Assembly (NCBI RefSeq): GCF_014202335.1
Contig: NZ_JACHGP010000015.1
Span: 62,001 to 126,000, forward strand
Length of the DNA: 64,000 bases
From: Mycobacterium sp. AZCC_0083
GTDB taxonomy: Bacteria; Actinomycetota; Actinomycetes; Mycobacteriales; Mycobacteriaceae
Direction: 5' to 3'
The translations under genes and the position numbers were made by a program. Shown here in pieces: positions 26,235 through 33,602 of this stretch. Below the pieces are notes generated by a model. It was not told the DNA's origin. It saw only the letters and a program-made list of their open reading frames with translations, and did not search any database. Position 1 is the first letter of the stretch. Each line of letters begins with the position of its first letter.

Positions 26235-27424
26235 CCGAGCTCGCGACCGACCACGGAGACGAACGACACACAGCCGCCGGGTCGTCCACCGAGGTTGTGC
26301 GTCAACGCCGTGTGCGGATCCGACAGCTGGCGGTCCCCCGCGTCGCCGCGAAACTGCAGCCATGCCTCGTAGAGCATGCGCAGCCCACTGGCGCCGACCG
26401 GATGACCAAACGACTTCAGTCCCCCATCGGGATTGATCGGCAACCGTCCGTCCGCATCGAAGTCGCCGCCGAGGACGTCCTTCCACCCGTGGCCTGCCTC
26501 GGAGAAGCCGAGATCCTCCATGAGGACGATTTCGGTCGGGGTGAAGCAGTCGTGGACCTCGGCAAGCGACAACTGCGTGCTGGGATCGTCGATTCCTGCC
26601 TGGCCATACGCGTCGCGCGCCGCCTTGACCACTTCCGGGAAGGTGGTGAAGTCGAACTCGGGATCCATGGCGCCGCGGGTCGAACCCGCGACCAGCGACA
26701 ACCCCTTGACGTACATCGGTGTATCGGTGTACTCGAGCGCTCGCTCGGCGGGCACGATCAGCGCGCAAGCCGCGCCGTCGGACACCCCTGAACAGTCGAA
26801 GACTCCCAGTCGCCCTGCCACCTTGACCGCCTTGTCGATCGTCTCCCGTGAGACGGGCGAGCGGAACTGCGCCTTGGGATTCCGCGAACCGTTGTCGTGG
26901 TTCTTCCACGCCACGTGGGTCATGGCTTCCCGCATCTCGTCGGGATGCACCCCGTGCTTGGCGCAGTACGCCGGGTCCAACAGCGAGAACGCCGCAGGCG
27001 CTGTCATCGACAACTCCGGCGCCGTTCCGTCACTCGGCGGATCGGCCCGCATGAGACCCGAGAAGCCCGAATCCTTGAGCTTCTCCACTCCCATGGCCAT
27101 CACCACGTCGTAGGCGCCCGCAGCCACTCCGTAACACGCGTTGCGGAACGCCTCCGACCCTGTGGCGCAGTAATTCTCGACCCGGGTCACGGGCTTGTCG
27201 TCGGTGGACAACGCACGGCTCAGGGTGAGGCCGGACTGGCCAGAGCCGAGGGTGCCCAGCCAGTACGCGTCGATGTCTGCCCTGGCGATGTTCGGCGTCG
27301 AGCCGATGCACTCCGCGAATGCCTCAAGGATCAGATCCTCGGTGGAACTGTCCCAGCGCTCGCCGAACCGGGTGCATCCCATGCCGACGACCGCGACCCG
27401 GTCATTGATCCCGCGGCTTGCCAT
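26231..27424 (-). CDS. SCP-x/lipid-transfer-type thiolase
   Basis: Thiolase-fold protein, 397 aa, of the lipid-transfer (SCP-x) branch. The active cysteine is C86 in ENYCATGSEAF. EVHDCFTPTE and GHPVGASGLRM supply the histidine-containing loops. In steroid pathways such proteins act either as thiolases or, when paired with a DUF35 partner, as aldolases (Ltp2-type); both are possible because the next upstream gene carries a DUF35 domain. ATG 27424 has GGAG upstream and overlaps the preceding gene by 23 bases. Confidence 0.88.
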   Translation of the reverse strand: MASRGINDRVAVVGMGCTRFGERWDSSTEDLILEAFAECIGSTPNIARADIDAYWLGTLGSGQSGLTLSRALSTDDKPVTRVENYCATGSEAFRNACYGVAAGAYDVVMAMGVEKLKDSGFSGLMRADPPSDGTAPELSMTAPAAFSLLDPAYCAKHGVHPDEMREAMTHVAWKNHDNGSRNPKAQFRSPVSRETIDKAVKVAGRLGVFDCSGVSDGAACALIVPAERALEYTDTPMYVKGLSLVAGSTRGAMDPEFDFTTFPEVVKAARDAYGQAGIDDPSTQLSLAEVHDCFTPTEIVLMEDLGFSEAGHGWKDVLGGDFDADGRLPINPDGGLKSFGHPVGASGLRMLYEAWLQFRGDAGDRQLSDPHTALTHNLGGRPGGCVSFVSVVGRELG

Positions 27425-28787
27425 CGTTCTCCGATCCGGTGTCCAGAAGGCGCGCCTTCCAGAAGTAGTCGTGCACGCCGCCGGCGGTGAACAGCCGACG
27501 GAAGGTGAAGCCGACCGTGGCGCCGACGCGCAACCGTTCGGGTTCGGCATCGGTGACTTCGATGGTGCATCGCCCGCCGCCGTCGACGTCGACGACCGCC
27601 TGCAACATGGGCGGCGACGGTGAGTACGCCAGGTGGTCCACGGTGTGGGTGACGATGGCACCGCGAAGTCCCGCAACGGGTACGGCGTCCATCTCGTCGG
27701 TGGTCCCGCAGCGCCGACACACCCGTACTGGAGGTAGGTGGACGAATCCGCATTGCCGGCAACGTGTTCCGGCCAATCCGAACTTCCACTTCCCGGCGCG
27801 CGCGGCCGGCGGTGCGGCTGGCCGGTCCGGTTCGGGGCGACGCGGCGGTTCGAGCTCGACCAGCCCGTGCCACGACAGATAGGTCAGGTGCGGCACCACC
27901 ATGCCCTTCGCCCGCTGAAGACTGACCGGGGTTGACTGGCGAGCGAGCGGCAACTGGGTCGTGGTGCGGAGCAGAACGGCATCACAGCCGTCGAACGCCG
28001 AGACGACGAGGATGGTCTCGTCGGGCTCCGCGACGTCGAGCACCGAGGCCAGCGCGATGCCGGCGTCGGCGACACCGGAGTATCCGACAGGCGATGTGCG
28101 GGTTGACTTGCGGGCCTTCACCAGCGTGCCGACGCGTTTGACGATGCCACTGTTGGGGCACGCGACGACGACGTGATCGACTTCGGCCAGCCCGGTTTCG
28201 TCGAGGATCTCATCGACGGCAGCGCGGATCAGGGCCGCGTAGCGTTCTGCGCCGAAGCGTTCCTCCCATTGCTCACCGGTGATCGATCCGGGTGAGCGCC
28301 AACGGTCGAGGAACTCGGCCGTGTGCGAGGTGGTGGCGAGGACGTCGGCGATCGCGGGTCCGTTGCCGAACAACAGCGCTGCGGCGCCGTCACCGCCTAG
28401 CCGTTCGTCCGCGGAACCGGGTCGCCCGACCCGGACGTCCGCGGTCAGCGCCACCCCGCCGGTGGCGGCGGCGGCTCGCCACGCCGCGAATCCGCTGCGG
28501 CCCGTCCCGCACAGATCCGTCGCGAACGAGGCGGACGGCAGTCCGAGCGCAGCGTGAATTGCGGTCGCGTTGGTCTTGTCGAGGTAAGCGGGACTGCTTG
28601 TTGCGAAGTAGACGTTGGTGGGCGGTGGGTGTCCGTCGAGGGCACGGGCCGCAGCGGCGCCCGCCATGGTGGTGCTGTCCTCGTCGTAGGACGCGACAAC
28701 GCGGTCGCCGCGACGCAGCCCGATGTCGGCCCCGGCCAGGCGATGACGGGGAAGGTAGGTCGCATAGGCGATCAAGGACGCGGTCAT
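27402..28787 (-). CDS. HMG-CoA synthase-like protein fused to Zn-ribbon/OB-fold DUF35
   Basis: Two-domain protein, 461 aa. Residues 1 to about 320 have the thiolase-like fold of hydroxymethylglutaryl-CoA synthase/KAS III relatives, with putative nucleophile C93 in DLCGTGRSGF. Residues about 330-445 form a DUF35 module: rubredoxin-like zinc ribbon C343-x2-C346 and C357-x2-C360, then an OB-fold. HMGS-like enzymes make or break C-C bonds at acyl-CoAs, and DUF35 domains bind acyl-CoA or partner with thiolase-fold aldolases. Position next to the SCP-x thiolase suggests a joint carbon-carbon bond step. ATGA overlap with the 84-aa gene upstream. Confidence 0.85.
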   Translation of the reverse strand: MTASLIAYATYLPRHRLAGADIGLRRGDRVVASYDEDSTTMAGAAAARALDGHPPPTNVYFATSSPAYLDKTNATAIHAALGLPSASFATDLCGTGRSGFAAWRAAAATGGVALTADVRVGRPGSADERLGGDGAAALLFGNGPAIADVLATTSHTAEFLDRWRSPGSITGEQWEERFGAERYAALIRAAVDEILDETGLAEVDHVVVACPNSGIVKRVGTLVKARKSTRTSPVGYSGVADAGIALASVLDVAEPDETILVVSAFDGCDAVLLRTTTQLPLARQSTPVSLQRAKGMVVPHLTYLSWHGLVELEPPRRPEPDRPAAPPAARAGKWKFGLAGTRCRQCGFVHLPPVRVCRRCGTTDEMDAVPVAGLRGAIVTHTVDHLAYSPSPPMLQAVVDVDGGGRCTIEVTDAEPERLRVGATVGFTFRRLFTAGGVHDYFWKARLLDTGSENDGKPRDQ

Positions 28788-29038
28788 TCGTCGCCCCGCC
28801 AGCGGTCGGCGGACGGATCGAGGAGCTGAGCCAATTTGCCTGCGGGAAGCCAGATGATGGTTTCCAGGTCGAGGGCGTCAAGGTACCGCACGCGCCCGGT
28901 GCGGAGGTCCTCCAGGCGCAGCCGGGGTGAGTTGCCCTCGTTGTCGATGTTGACCGACACCTGGGCGAACTCGCTTCCGACGACCGGGCCGATGCCTGGC
29001 ACGTTGACGACTGAGCCGTCGCCGAACTCGACGGTCAT
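28784..29038 (-). CDS. 84-aa protein of unknown function, dioxygenase-associated
   Basis: Small acidic protein, 84 aa, which I do not recognise. It has beta-rich, small-domain character (GIGPVVGSEFAQVSVNIDNE; RLRLEDLRTGRVRYLDALDLETIIWLP) and no cysteine pair, signal peptide or TM helix. ATG 29038 overlaps the dioxygenase beta stop (TGATG) and its own stop overlaps the next start (ATGA), so expression is tightly coupled to the Rieske oxygenase and the HMGS-like protein. It may be an accessory or stabilising subunit of the oxygenase. Confidence 0.72.
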   Translation of the reverse strand: MTVEFGDGSVVNVPGIGPVVGSEFAQVSVNIDNEGNSPRLRLEDLRTGRVRYLDALDLETIIWLPAGKLAQLLDPSADRWRGDE

Positions 29039-29571
29039 CAGATCAGGAACCCCATGGTCGGAATCGGCTTGTCGCCGTCCACCAGCGCCACTTTCTTGTA
29101 CGACATCCGCAGCCCGCCGTCCACGCGGCGCAACCGGTAGGTCACCCGACCGCCCCACAGGTGATTGCCGCGCGCGCGTGATTCGAGTACCAAGAAGTTC
29201 GCCCCCACCTCGAGGTCGGTGCCGCCGGCAGGGACGGCGCGGCCGCCGAGGAGTTCGACGTTGGAGATCAGCCTGCGCAAGTTGGACTGCGGTGCTTGGG
29301 CGTAGCGCTTACCGGTGCGAAGTTGTTTGAGCCTGGTGGAGATTCGATTGCGGTTGTCGTAGATCACCGACATCTGCTCCATCGGGTCGGCACCGTCGTC
29401 CCCGGCCGGTACCCAGTACAACGCGTCGTCGGTCCACAACGCCTCCCAGGCGTCGTAGTCGCTCTCGTCGGCGAAACGTGCTTCCCGATAGAGGAACTGC
29501 TCGACTTCACGGACGTCGGAACCGTCTGGTACGGCGGTCAGGTGTTCGGCGACGCCTGCGGCCGTCGTCAC
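29038..29571 (-). CDS. Aromatic-ring-hydroxylating dioxygenase, beta subunit
   Basis: Small (beta) subunit of a Rieske non-heme iron oxygenase, 177 aa, NTF2-like fold. Typical segments are EVEQFLYREARFADESDYDAWEALWTDDALYWVPA, YDNRNRISTRLKQLRTG and the C-terminal GGLRMSYKKVALVDGD. It forms the structural core of an alpha3beta3 hexamer with the alpha subunit encoded immediately upstream (GTGA overlap). The presence of a beta subunit points to the toluene/biphenyl/naphthalene-like class rather than to homotrimeric KshA-like oxygenases. Confidence 0.92.
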   Translation of the reverse strand: MTTAAGVAEHLTAVPDGSDVREVEQFLYREARFADESDYDAWEALWTDDALYWVPAGDDGADPMEQMSVIYDNRNRISTRLKQLRTGKRYAQAPQSNLRRLISNVELLGGRAVPAGGTDLEVGANFLVLESRARGNHLWGGRVTYRLRRVDGGLRMSYKKVALVDGDKPIPTMGFLI

Positions 29572-30854
29572 GGCGTCTCCATCAACGACGCGTAGTGCGA
29601 CCAGAATCCGCGCATCGCGGTCTCGTCCGTTGCCGATCCGATGGTGAATCCGTCGTCGTCGACGCGCTCCCTGTGCAACCCCCGCCGCACGTCGAGCCAT
29701 TCCGGCTGCAGCGATTCGAGGCCGAGTTGATTGCGTTCGTACATCTCGGTGTCGTCGGCCAACAACATGCCTGCCGGACCCACCGATCCCACGCACTGCG
29801 ACACCATCCGCTTGTTCAGTTCCGGGGCGCCTGCGAGCTGGACCGCCGTCGAGTACTGAACGCATTGGTTGACCGAGACGGGCTGGATGTTGAAGACCTG
29901 GATCTCGGCGATGAACAGGTTGGGAAAGATCATCACGTGGGGCGCACCCTCGACCAGGATCTGATCGGCGGCATCACCGTGCAGTTCGCGCATTGCCGCG
30001 ACGTAGTTCGGCACCCTTTCCTCGGTAGTGCCGAACCAGCGCATCGGCTCCGCGAACTTGCGGAACTCCGGGCGCAGGTCGTTCTCGCTGTGGCCGTTGC
30101 GCAGGTTCCGCGTGACCGCTGTCGACGCGTCGCTGTAGAGCGGTCCGATCGTGCTTCCAGTCACACCAAAGATGGAGCCATGCACGAACTGGGGGTGATA
30201 TCCGTCGGTTTCGTTCTCCGCCAGCAACTTCCAGTTGGCGCCGGTCTCGTGCTGGAGCCAACCCGCCGTCAGCTCGACCCGACCCTGCGGCGACAGGCGC
30301 ACCAGCCGGTCGATCTCGCCTGCAGCAGCCCCGAGGTGCTCGGTCAGAGAGGGTCCGTCCTCGGCAAAGCTGCCGAAGACGAAGCCGTGATACGAGTCGA
30401 CCCGCGCCACCCGCCCCATCGCGAGGTCGAGCTTGCGGCCGCCGTATCCCTTGAAGAAGGGGAATCCGATGAGTTCGCCGGTGTTCCGGTACGTCCAGCC
30501 GTGGTAGGGGCAGCGGAATGTCGCGGAGTTCCCCTTGGCGTCGTTGCAGACCTGGTTGCCGCGGTGCGCGCACCGGTTCAGTAGAAGGTGGACCTCGCCG
30601 TCTCGATCGCGGGTCATGATGACGTCCTGCAAGCCGAGTCGCTTGCGCACGTAGTCGCCCGGCTGCGCCACTTCGCTTTCGTGGCCCACGAATACCCAAG
30701 TGCGATACCAGATCTTTTGGAGCTCGTCGGCGAAGATGGCCGGGTCGGTGTACAGCGAACCGTGCACCTTGTCCTGCTTGATCAACGGCGCGACGCGGCT
30801 GCTGCTCGGAACTCCGAGACTCGAGGGCGTGGTCTCCGTTATTCCCGAGGTCAT
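29568..30854 (-). CDS. Rieske-type ring-hydroxylating oxygenase, alpha subunit
   Basis: Catalytic subunit, 428 aa. The Rieske [2Fe-2S] ligands are C95-x-H97 and C115-x2-H118 (CAHRG and CPYHGW). The mononuclear iron site is D217-x2-H220-x4-H225 within NETDGYHPQFVH, with D217 as electron bridge. It oxygenates an aromatic or alicyclic ring using electrons from a ferredoxin, probably the small ferredoxin at 4577. Fourth gene of operon III, ATGA overlap with the upstream crotonase. No dihydrodiol dehydrogenase-extradiol dioxygenase pair is encoded nearby, so the product may be a monohydroxylated or cis-diol CoA/acid that is not processed by classical meta cleavage. Confidence 0.95.
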   Translation of the reverse strand: MTSGITETTPSSLGVPSSSRVAPLIKQDKVHGSLYTDPAIFADELQKIWYRTWVFVGHESEVAQPGDYVRKRLGLQDVIMTRDRDGEVHLLLNRCAHRGNQVCNDAKGNSATFRCPYHGWTYRNTGELIGFPFFKGYGGRKLDLAMGRVARVDSYHGFVFGSFAEDGPSLTEHLGAAAGEIDRLVRLSPQGRVELTAGWLQHETGANWKLLAENETDGYHPQFVHGSIFGVTGSTIGPLYSDASTAVTRNLRNGHSENDLRPEFRKFAEPMRWFGTTEERVPNYVAAMRELHGDAADQILVEGAPHVMIFPNLFIAEIQVFNIQPVSVNQCVQYSTAVQLAGAPELNKRMVSQCVGSVGPAGMLLADDTEMYERNQLGLESLQPEWLDVRRGLHRERVDDDGFTIGSATDETAMRGFWSHYASLMETP

Positions 30855-31642
30855 TCTCGAACTCCTTCCTTCGTGCCGAAGACGGCGCGGCGCTTCTCCC
30901 GAAACGCGGCGATGCCCTCGGCGAAATCGTCGCTGCCGAAGAGTGCGGCCTGATGGGCGGCTTCCCGGTCGAGCACGTTGAACGGAGACAACCCGGCCGC
31001 CACCGCGAGCAGCGACTTGATCGCCCCGAGCGCCTGGGCCGGCCCCGCGGCGAGGCGGCTCGCGTCCTGCAGCGCAGCGTCAAGCGCTGCTCCCGGTTCC
31101 GCGAGCGCATCCACTAGCCCGATGCTCAGCGCTTCCTCCGCCGGAATCGGTGTGGGCAGCATCAACATCTGCCGGGCCCTGGCGAGACCGACCCGGGCAG
31201 GCAACGAGACGTAGGCCCCCATGTCACCGGCCAGCCCGACCGCAGTGAACGTGGTGGCGAACCGGGCGTCGCGTGCGGCGACCACGCGGTCACATGCGGC
31301 CGCCAGAGCGGCGCCCGCGCCGTAGGCCGCTCCCTCGACCGCAGCGATCACGGGCTTCTCCGTGCTCCAGATCGCCCGAATGACGCGTTGCACCAGCTGG
31401 ACCCGCTCCAACGCCTCCTGCGGAGCCATCCTCTCCATCGTGGCGATGTCGCCTCCCGAACAGAAGGCCTTGCCCGCTCCGGTCAGCACGATGGCTCGCA
31501 CCGACGGGTCGCGGTCGGCGGCTTCGATGGCGTCGGCGAGCGCCAACCGCAGCGGCAAGTCGATGGCGTTGAGCTTGTCGGGGCGATTCAGCGTCACCAG
31601 TGCGACCGCGCCGGTCACCGCAGTCAGTACGGGGGCGGTCAC
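30851..31642 (-). CDS. Crotonase-family enoyl-CoA hydratase/isomerase
   Basis: Crotonase-fold protein, 263 aa. The oxyanion-hole segment FCSGGDIATM is present and the C-terminal helix EGIAAFREKRRAVF is typical. The Glu144 position is replaced (GAALAAACD) and the Glu164 position is not glutamate. LAGDMGA supplies the aspartate seen in PaaG/ECI-type isomerases. Double-bond isomerisation or another CoA-ester reaction is therefore more likely than hydration. GTG 31642 overlaps the previous stop (GTGA). Confidence 0.88.
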   Translation of the reverse strand: MTAPVLTAVTGAVALVTLNRPDKLNAIDLPLRLALADAIEAADRDPSVRAIVLTGAGKAFCSGGDIATMERMAPQEALERVQLVQRVIRAIWSTEKPVIAAVEGAAYGAGAALAAACDRVVAARDARFATTFTAVGLAGDMGAYVSLPARVGLARARQMLMLPTPIPAEEALSIGLVDALAEPGAALDAALQDASRLAAGPAQALGAIKSLLAVAAGLSPFNVLDREAAHQAALFGSDDFAEGIAAFREKRRAVFGTKEGVRE

Positions 31643-32436
31643 TGGAACCTCGGCTGTCGTCGTTCGATGACCGCACGCAGGCCTTCGAGGGCATCGGCGG
31701 TGCCGGAGAGTTCGGAGACCGTCCGCGCCTCCTCCGCCAACCGTTGTTCGACGGACGCCCCGATTCCGCTCCACACCAGACGCTTGGTCGCCGACAACGC
31801 CTGCATGGGAAGGGCGACCAGCTGTAGAGCCAGCTCCTCTGCGCGACTTTGCAATTCGTCGTCGGGCGCAACCTCGGTGATCAGCCCGATGCTCAGCGCC
31901 TCGGCGGAGGTGAGCGTCGGGTTGGTCAGGACGATCCGCAGCGCCTGCCGTAGCCCGACCAACTGGGTGAGCGTCACCGACACCCCGCCGTCGGGGGCCA
32001 TGCCGACACGAACCGCACCGGAGAAGAACTTCGCGGATTCGGCGGCGACCACGATGTCCGACGCACACACCAACCCAAGACCGCCACCGCCCGCAGCGAA
32101 GCCCTGTACCGCCGTCACCACCGGGACCCGTAGCTGGATCAGTGCAGCGGAAGCCAGTTGCAGCCAGGCCGTTGCCTCACGCAGGTAGTCCGGCAGGTCG
32201 GCGCCCTTGGACTCGAAGGTGTGAATGTCGCCGCCCGCACAGAAGTTGCGCCCTTCGCCGGTCAGCAGCACGACCCTGACCTTCGGATCGGCGTGACAGG
32301 ACAAGATGGCCGCGTGAAGCGCCTTGAGCAGTTCCACGTTCAACCCGTTGGAGACCTGCGGCCGGTTGAGGCGGAGGCGGGCCAGCCCGCCGTCCATGTC
32401 GAGCGCGATGGGTGTCGTCGAACCAATCGTCGTCAC
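31639..32436 (-). CDS. Crotonase-family protein
   Basis: Crotonase-fold protein, 265 aa, with oxyanion-hole segments FCAGGDIHTF and GFAAGGGGLGL. Both canonical hydratase glutamates are missing (glycine at the Glu144 position, alanine near Glu164), while APDGGVS retains an aspartate. Probably an isomerase or a hydrolase/lyase variant. GTG 32436 overlaps the previous crotonase stop (GTGA). Second gene of operon III. Confidence 0.88.
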   Translation of the reverse strand: MTTIGSTTPIALDMDGGLARLRLNRPQVSNGLNVELLKALHAAILSCHADPKVRVVLLTGEGRNFCAGGDIHTFESKGADLPDYLREATAWLQLASAALIQLRVPVVTAVQGFAAGGGGLGLVCASDIVVAAESAKFFSGAVRVGMAPDGGVSVTLTQLVGLRQALRIVLTNPTLTSAEALSIGLITEVAPDDELQSRAEELALQLVALPMQALSATKRLVWSGIGASVEQRLAEEARTVSELSGTADALEGLRAVIERRQPRFQ

Positions 32437-33242
32437 CGGGTTCCTCCTCGTTCACTGAAGGCCGACGCACCGTTGCGTCCGGCGCCCTCGCTGATGTGGC
32501 GTACGACCGCGGTGATTTCGTCGTCGAGACCCGCTGCCACGGGGAGCCCCAACCCAGAAGTCACCAGGTGCTTGATGGCCGTGAGTGCGCCCCGGTCGCG
32601 GTCTGCCATTGCGGACACGAACAACTCGATCTCGTCGTCGAACCGATCTCGCGGAAAACTGCGGTAGGCCAGACCCAGCCGAACGGCGTCTACGCCGGAA
32701 AGGCGGTCCCCGCTGAGCAGGACTCCCATGGCCCGTTGACGACCGATCAACCGCGGCAGTCTCTGGGTGCTGCCGCCGCCAGGGATCATGCCGAATCTGA
32801 TGTGATTGTCCGAGATCCGCGCATCATCGCTGACCAGCACGACGTCCGCCGCCTGCATGAGCTCGAATCCCCCCGCTGCGGCGACTCCTTCGACTGCGGC
32901 CACCACGGGTACGTCGATCGCGGCGATGGCGTCGCAGGCGCGTCGGAAGGCGACGAACAACGTCCGCAGCGCCGCCGGTCCATCCGCACGCAGCCGCTCG
33001 ACTTCAGCGAAATCACCACCTGCGCAGAAGTTTCCACCCGCACCCCGGATGACGATCACGTGGATCATCGGGTCCGATCCGAGCACGAGGATCGCGCGCT
33101 CGAGTTCGACGCCCAACTCCACGTTGACGGCGTTCATCAGCTCCGGTCGATCGAGGGTGATCCGACCGATCCCGGCGGCGGCGTTGACCGACACGGCCGC
33201 CTCGCGCCCGGCGACGACCTCGGGGAGCAGTGGATCAGTCAT
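32433..33242 (-). CDS. Crotonase-family enoyl-CoA hydratase-like protein
   Basis: Crotonase-fold protein, 269 aa, first gene of operon III. FCAGGDFAEV and AAAGGFELMQAAD provide the oxyanion hole and a glutamate equivalent to Glu144 of enoyl-CoA hydratase. The second catalytic position (Glu164) is histidine in SDNHIRFG. MIPGGGSTQRLPRLIG is conserved. Hydratase chemistry on a modified scheme is possible. The promoter with operator site G lies 36 bases upstream of ATG 33242. Confidence 0.88.
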   Translation of the reverse strand: MTDPLLPEVVAGREAAVSVNAAAGIGRITLDRPELMNAVNVELGVELERAILVLGSDPMIHVIVIRGAGGNFCAGGDFAEVERLRADGPAALRTLFVAFRRACDAIAAIDVPVVAAVEGVAAAGGFELMQAADVVLVSDDARISDNHIRFGMIPGGGSTQRLPRLIGRQRAMGVLLSGDRLSGVDAVRLGLAYRSFPRDRFDDEIELFVSAMADRDRGALTAIKHLVTSGLGLPVAAGLDDEITAVVRHISEGAGRNGASAFSERGGTR

Positions 33243-33277
33243 GGGTGGTCGTCGACTCCAGGTTCCCTCGTAATTTC

Positions 33278-33289
33278 TAATCTACATTA
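33278..33289 (-). promoter_or_regulatory. Operator site G (operon III promoter)
   Basis: TAATCTACATTA matches the consensus at 11 of 12 positions, 36 bases upstream of the first gene of operon III. Read on the minus strand it is TAATGTAGATTA, with a TAGATT that could serve as -10. Confidence 0.75.
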
Positions 33290-33360
33290 AACGACTCCAG
33301 CGGTGGTTACAACCACGACCACAGCAGCCACGGCATCCCTTACCTGGACGAGAGCTCCTT

Positions 33361-33372
33361 TATTCTTCGTTA
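33361..33372 (+). promoter_or_regulatory. Operator site H (orphan, before a gene remnant)
   Basis: TATTCTTCGTTA matches the consensus at 9 of 12 positions and, with the following AAATT, agrees at 12 of 15 positions with site E. It faces rightwards, but the only coding trace behind it is the esterase remnant at 33418-33519. Confidence 0.6.
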
Positions 33373-33417
33373 AATTATGTCTGACCAGTGCTTACCCACA
33401 CAGCGACTCCACCTGGG

Positions 33418-33519
33418 AACATCGGATGTGCCCTGCACGTGTACACCGGCTATCACACGTGGCAGTTCGGCGCCCGCGCCTTCTCCGACGCACTGCCATG
33501 GATCGCACAGCAGGTGTAG
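33418..33519 (+). pseudogene. C-terminal remnant of an alpha/beta-hydrolase esterase
   Basis: The frame ending at TAG 33517-33519 reads VYTGYHTWQFGARAFSDALPW then IAQQV. This looks like the C-terminus of a serine esterase of the antigen-85-like alpha/beta-hydrolase fold, where GxHTW carries the catalytic histidine. No start or upstream hydrolase domain is present and the frame is not continuous with the ATG near operator site H, so most of the gene has been deleted. The rest of the 33290-33602 gap holds operator H and no other gene that I can see. Confidence 0.5.
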
Positions 33520-33602
33520 TACCCAACGCAACGACTTCAGCTACTAATCGCCCATCGGAAAATACCAGGCGAAAAGGGCCTCGGTTCACGTATTTTTAGT
33601 GG

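Noticed and set aside
26235..26909. Long N-terminal extension of the acyl-CoA synthetase at 24609
   Set aside because: It lies wholly inside the thiolase gene in another frame; the GTGA overlap at 26234 gives a normal synthetase start.
1..33300. Assignment of the island to known cholesterol catabolism (KstR regulon)
   Set aside because: KstD, KshA, HsaA-D and KstR-type AACnnGTT boxes were not seen, and the oxygenase has a beta subunit unlike KshA.
33377..33519. A short ORF starting at the ATG directly behind operator H
   Set aside because: Its frame differs from the esterase-like frame and the product shows no recognisable features.
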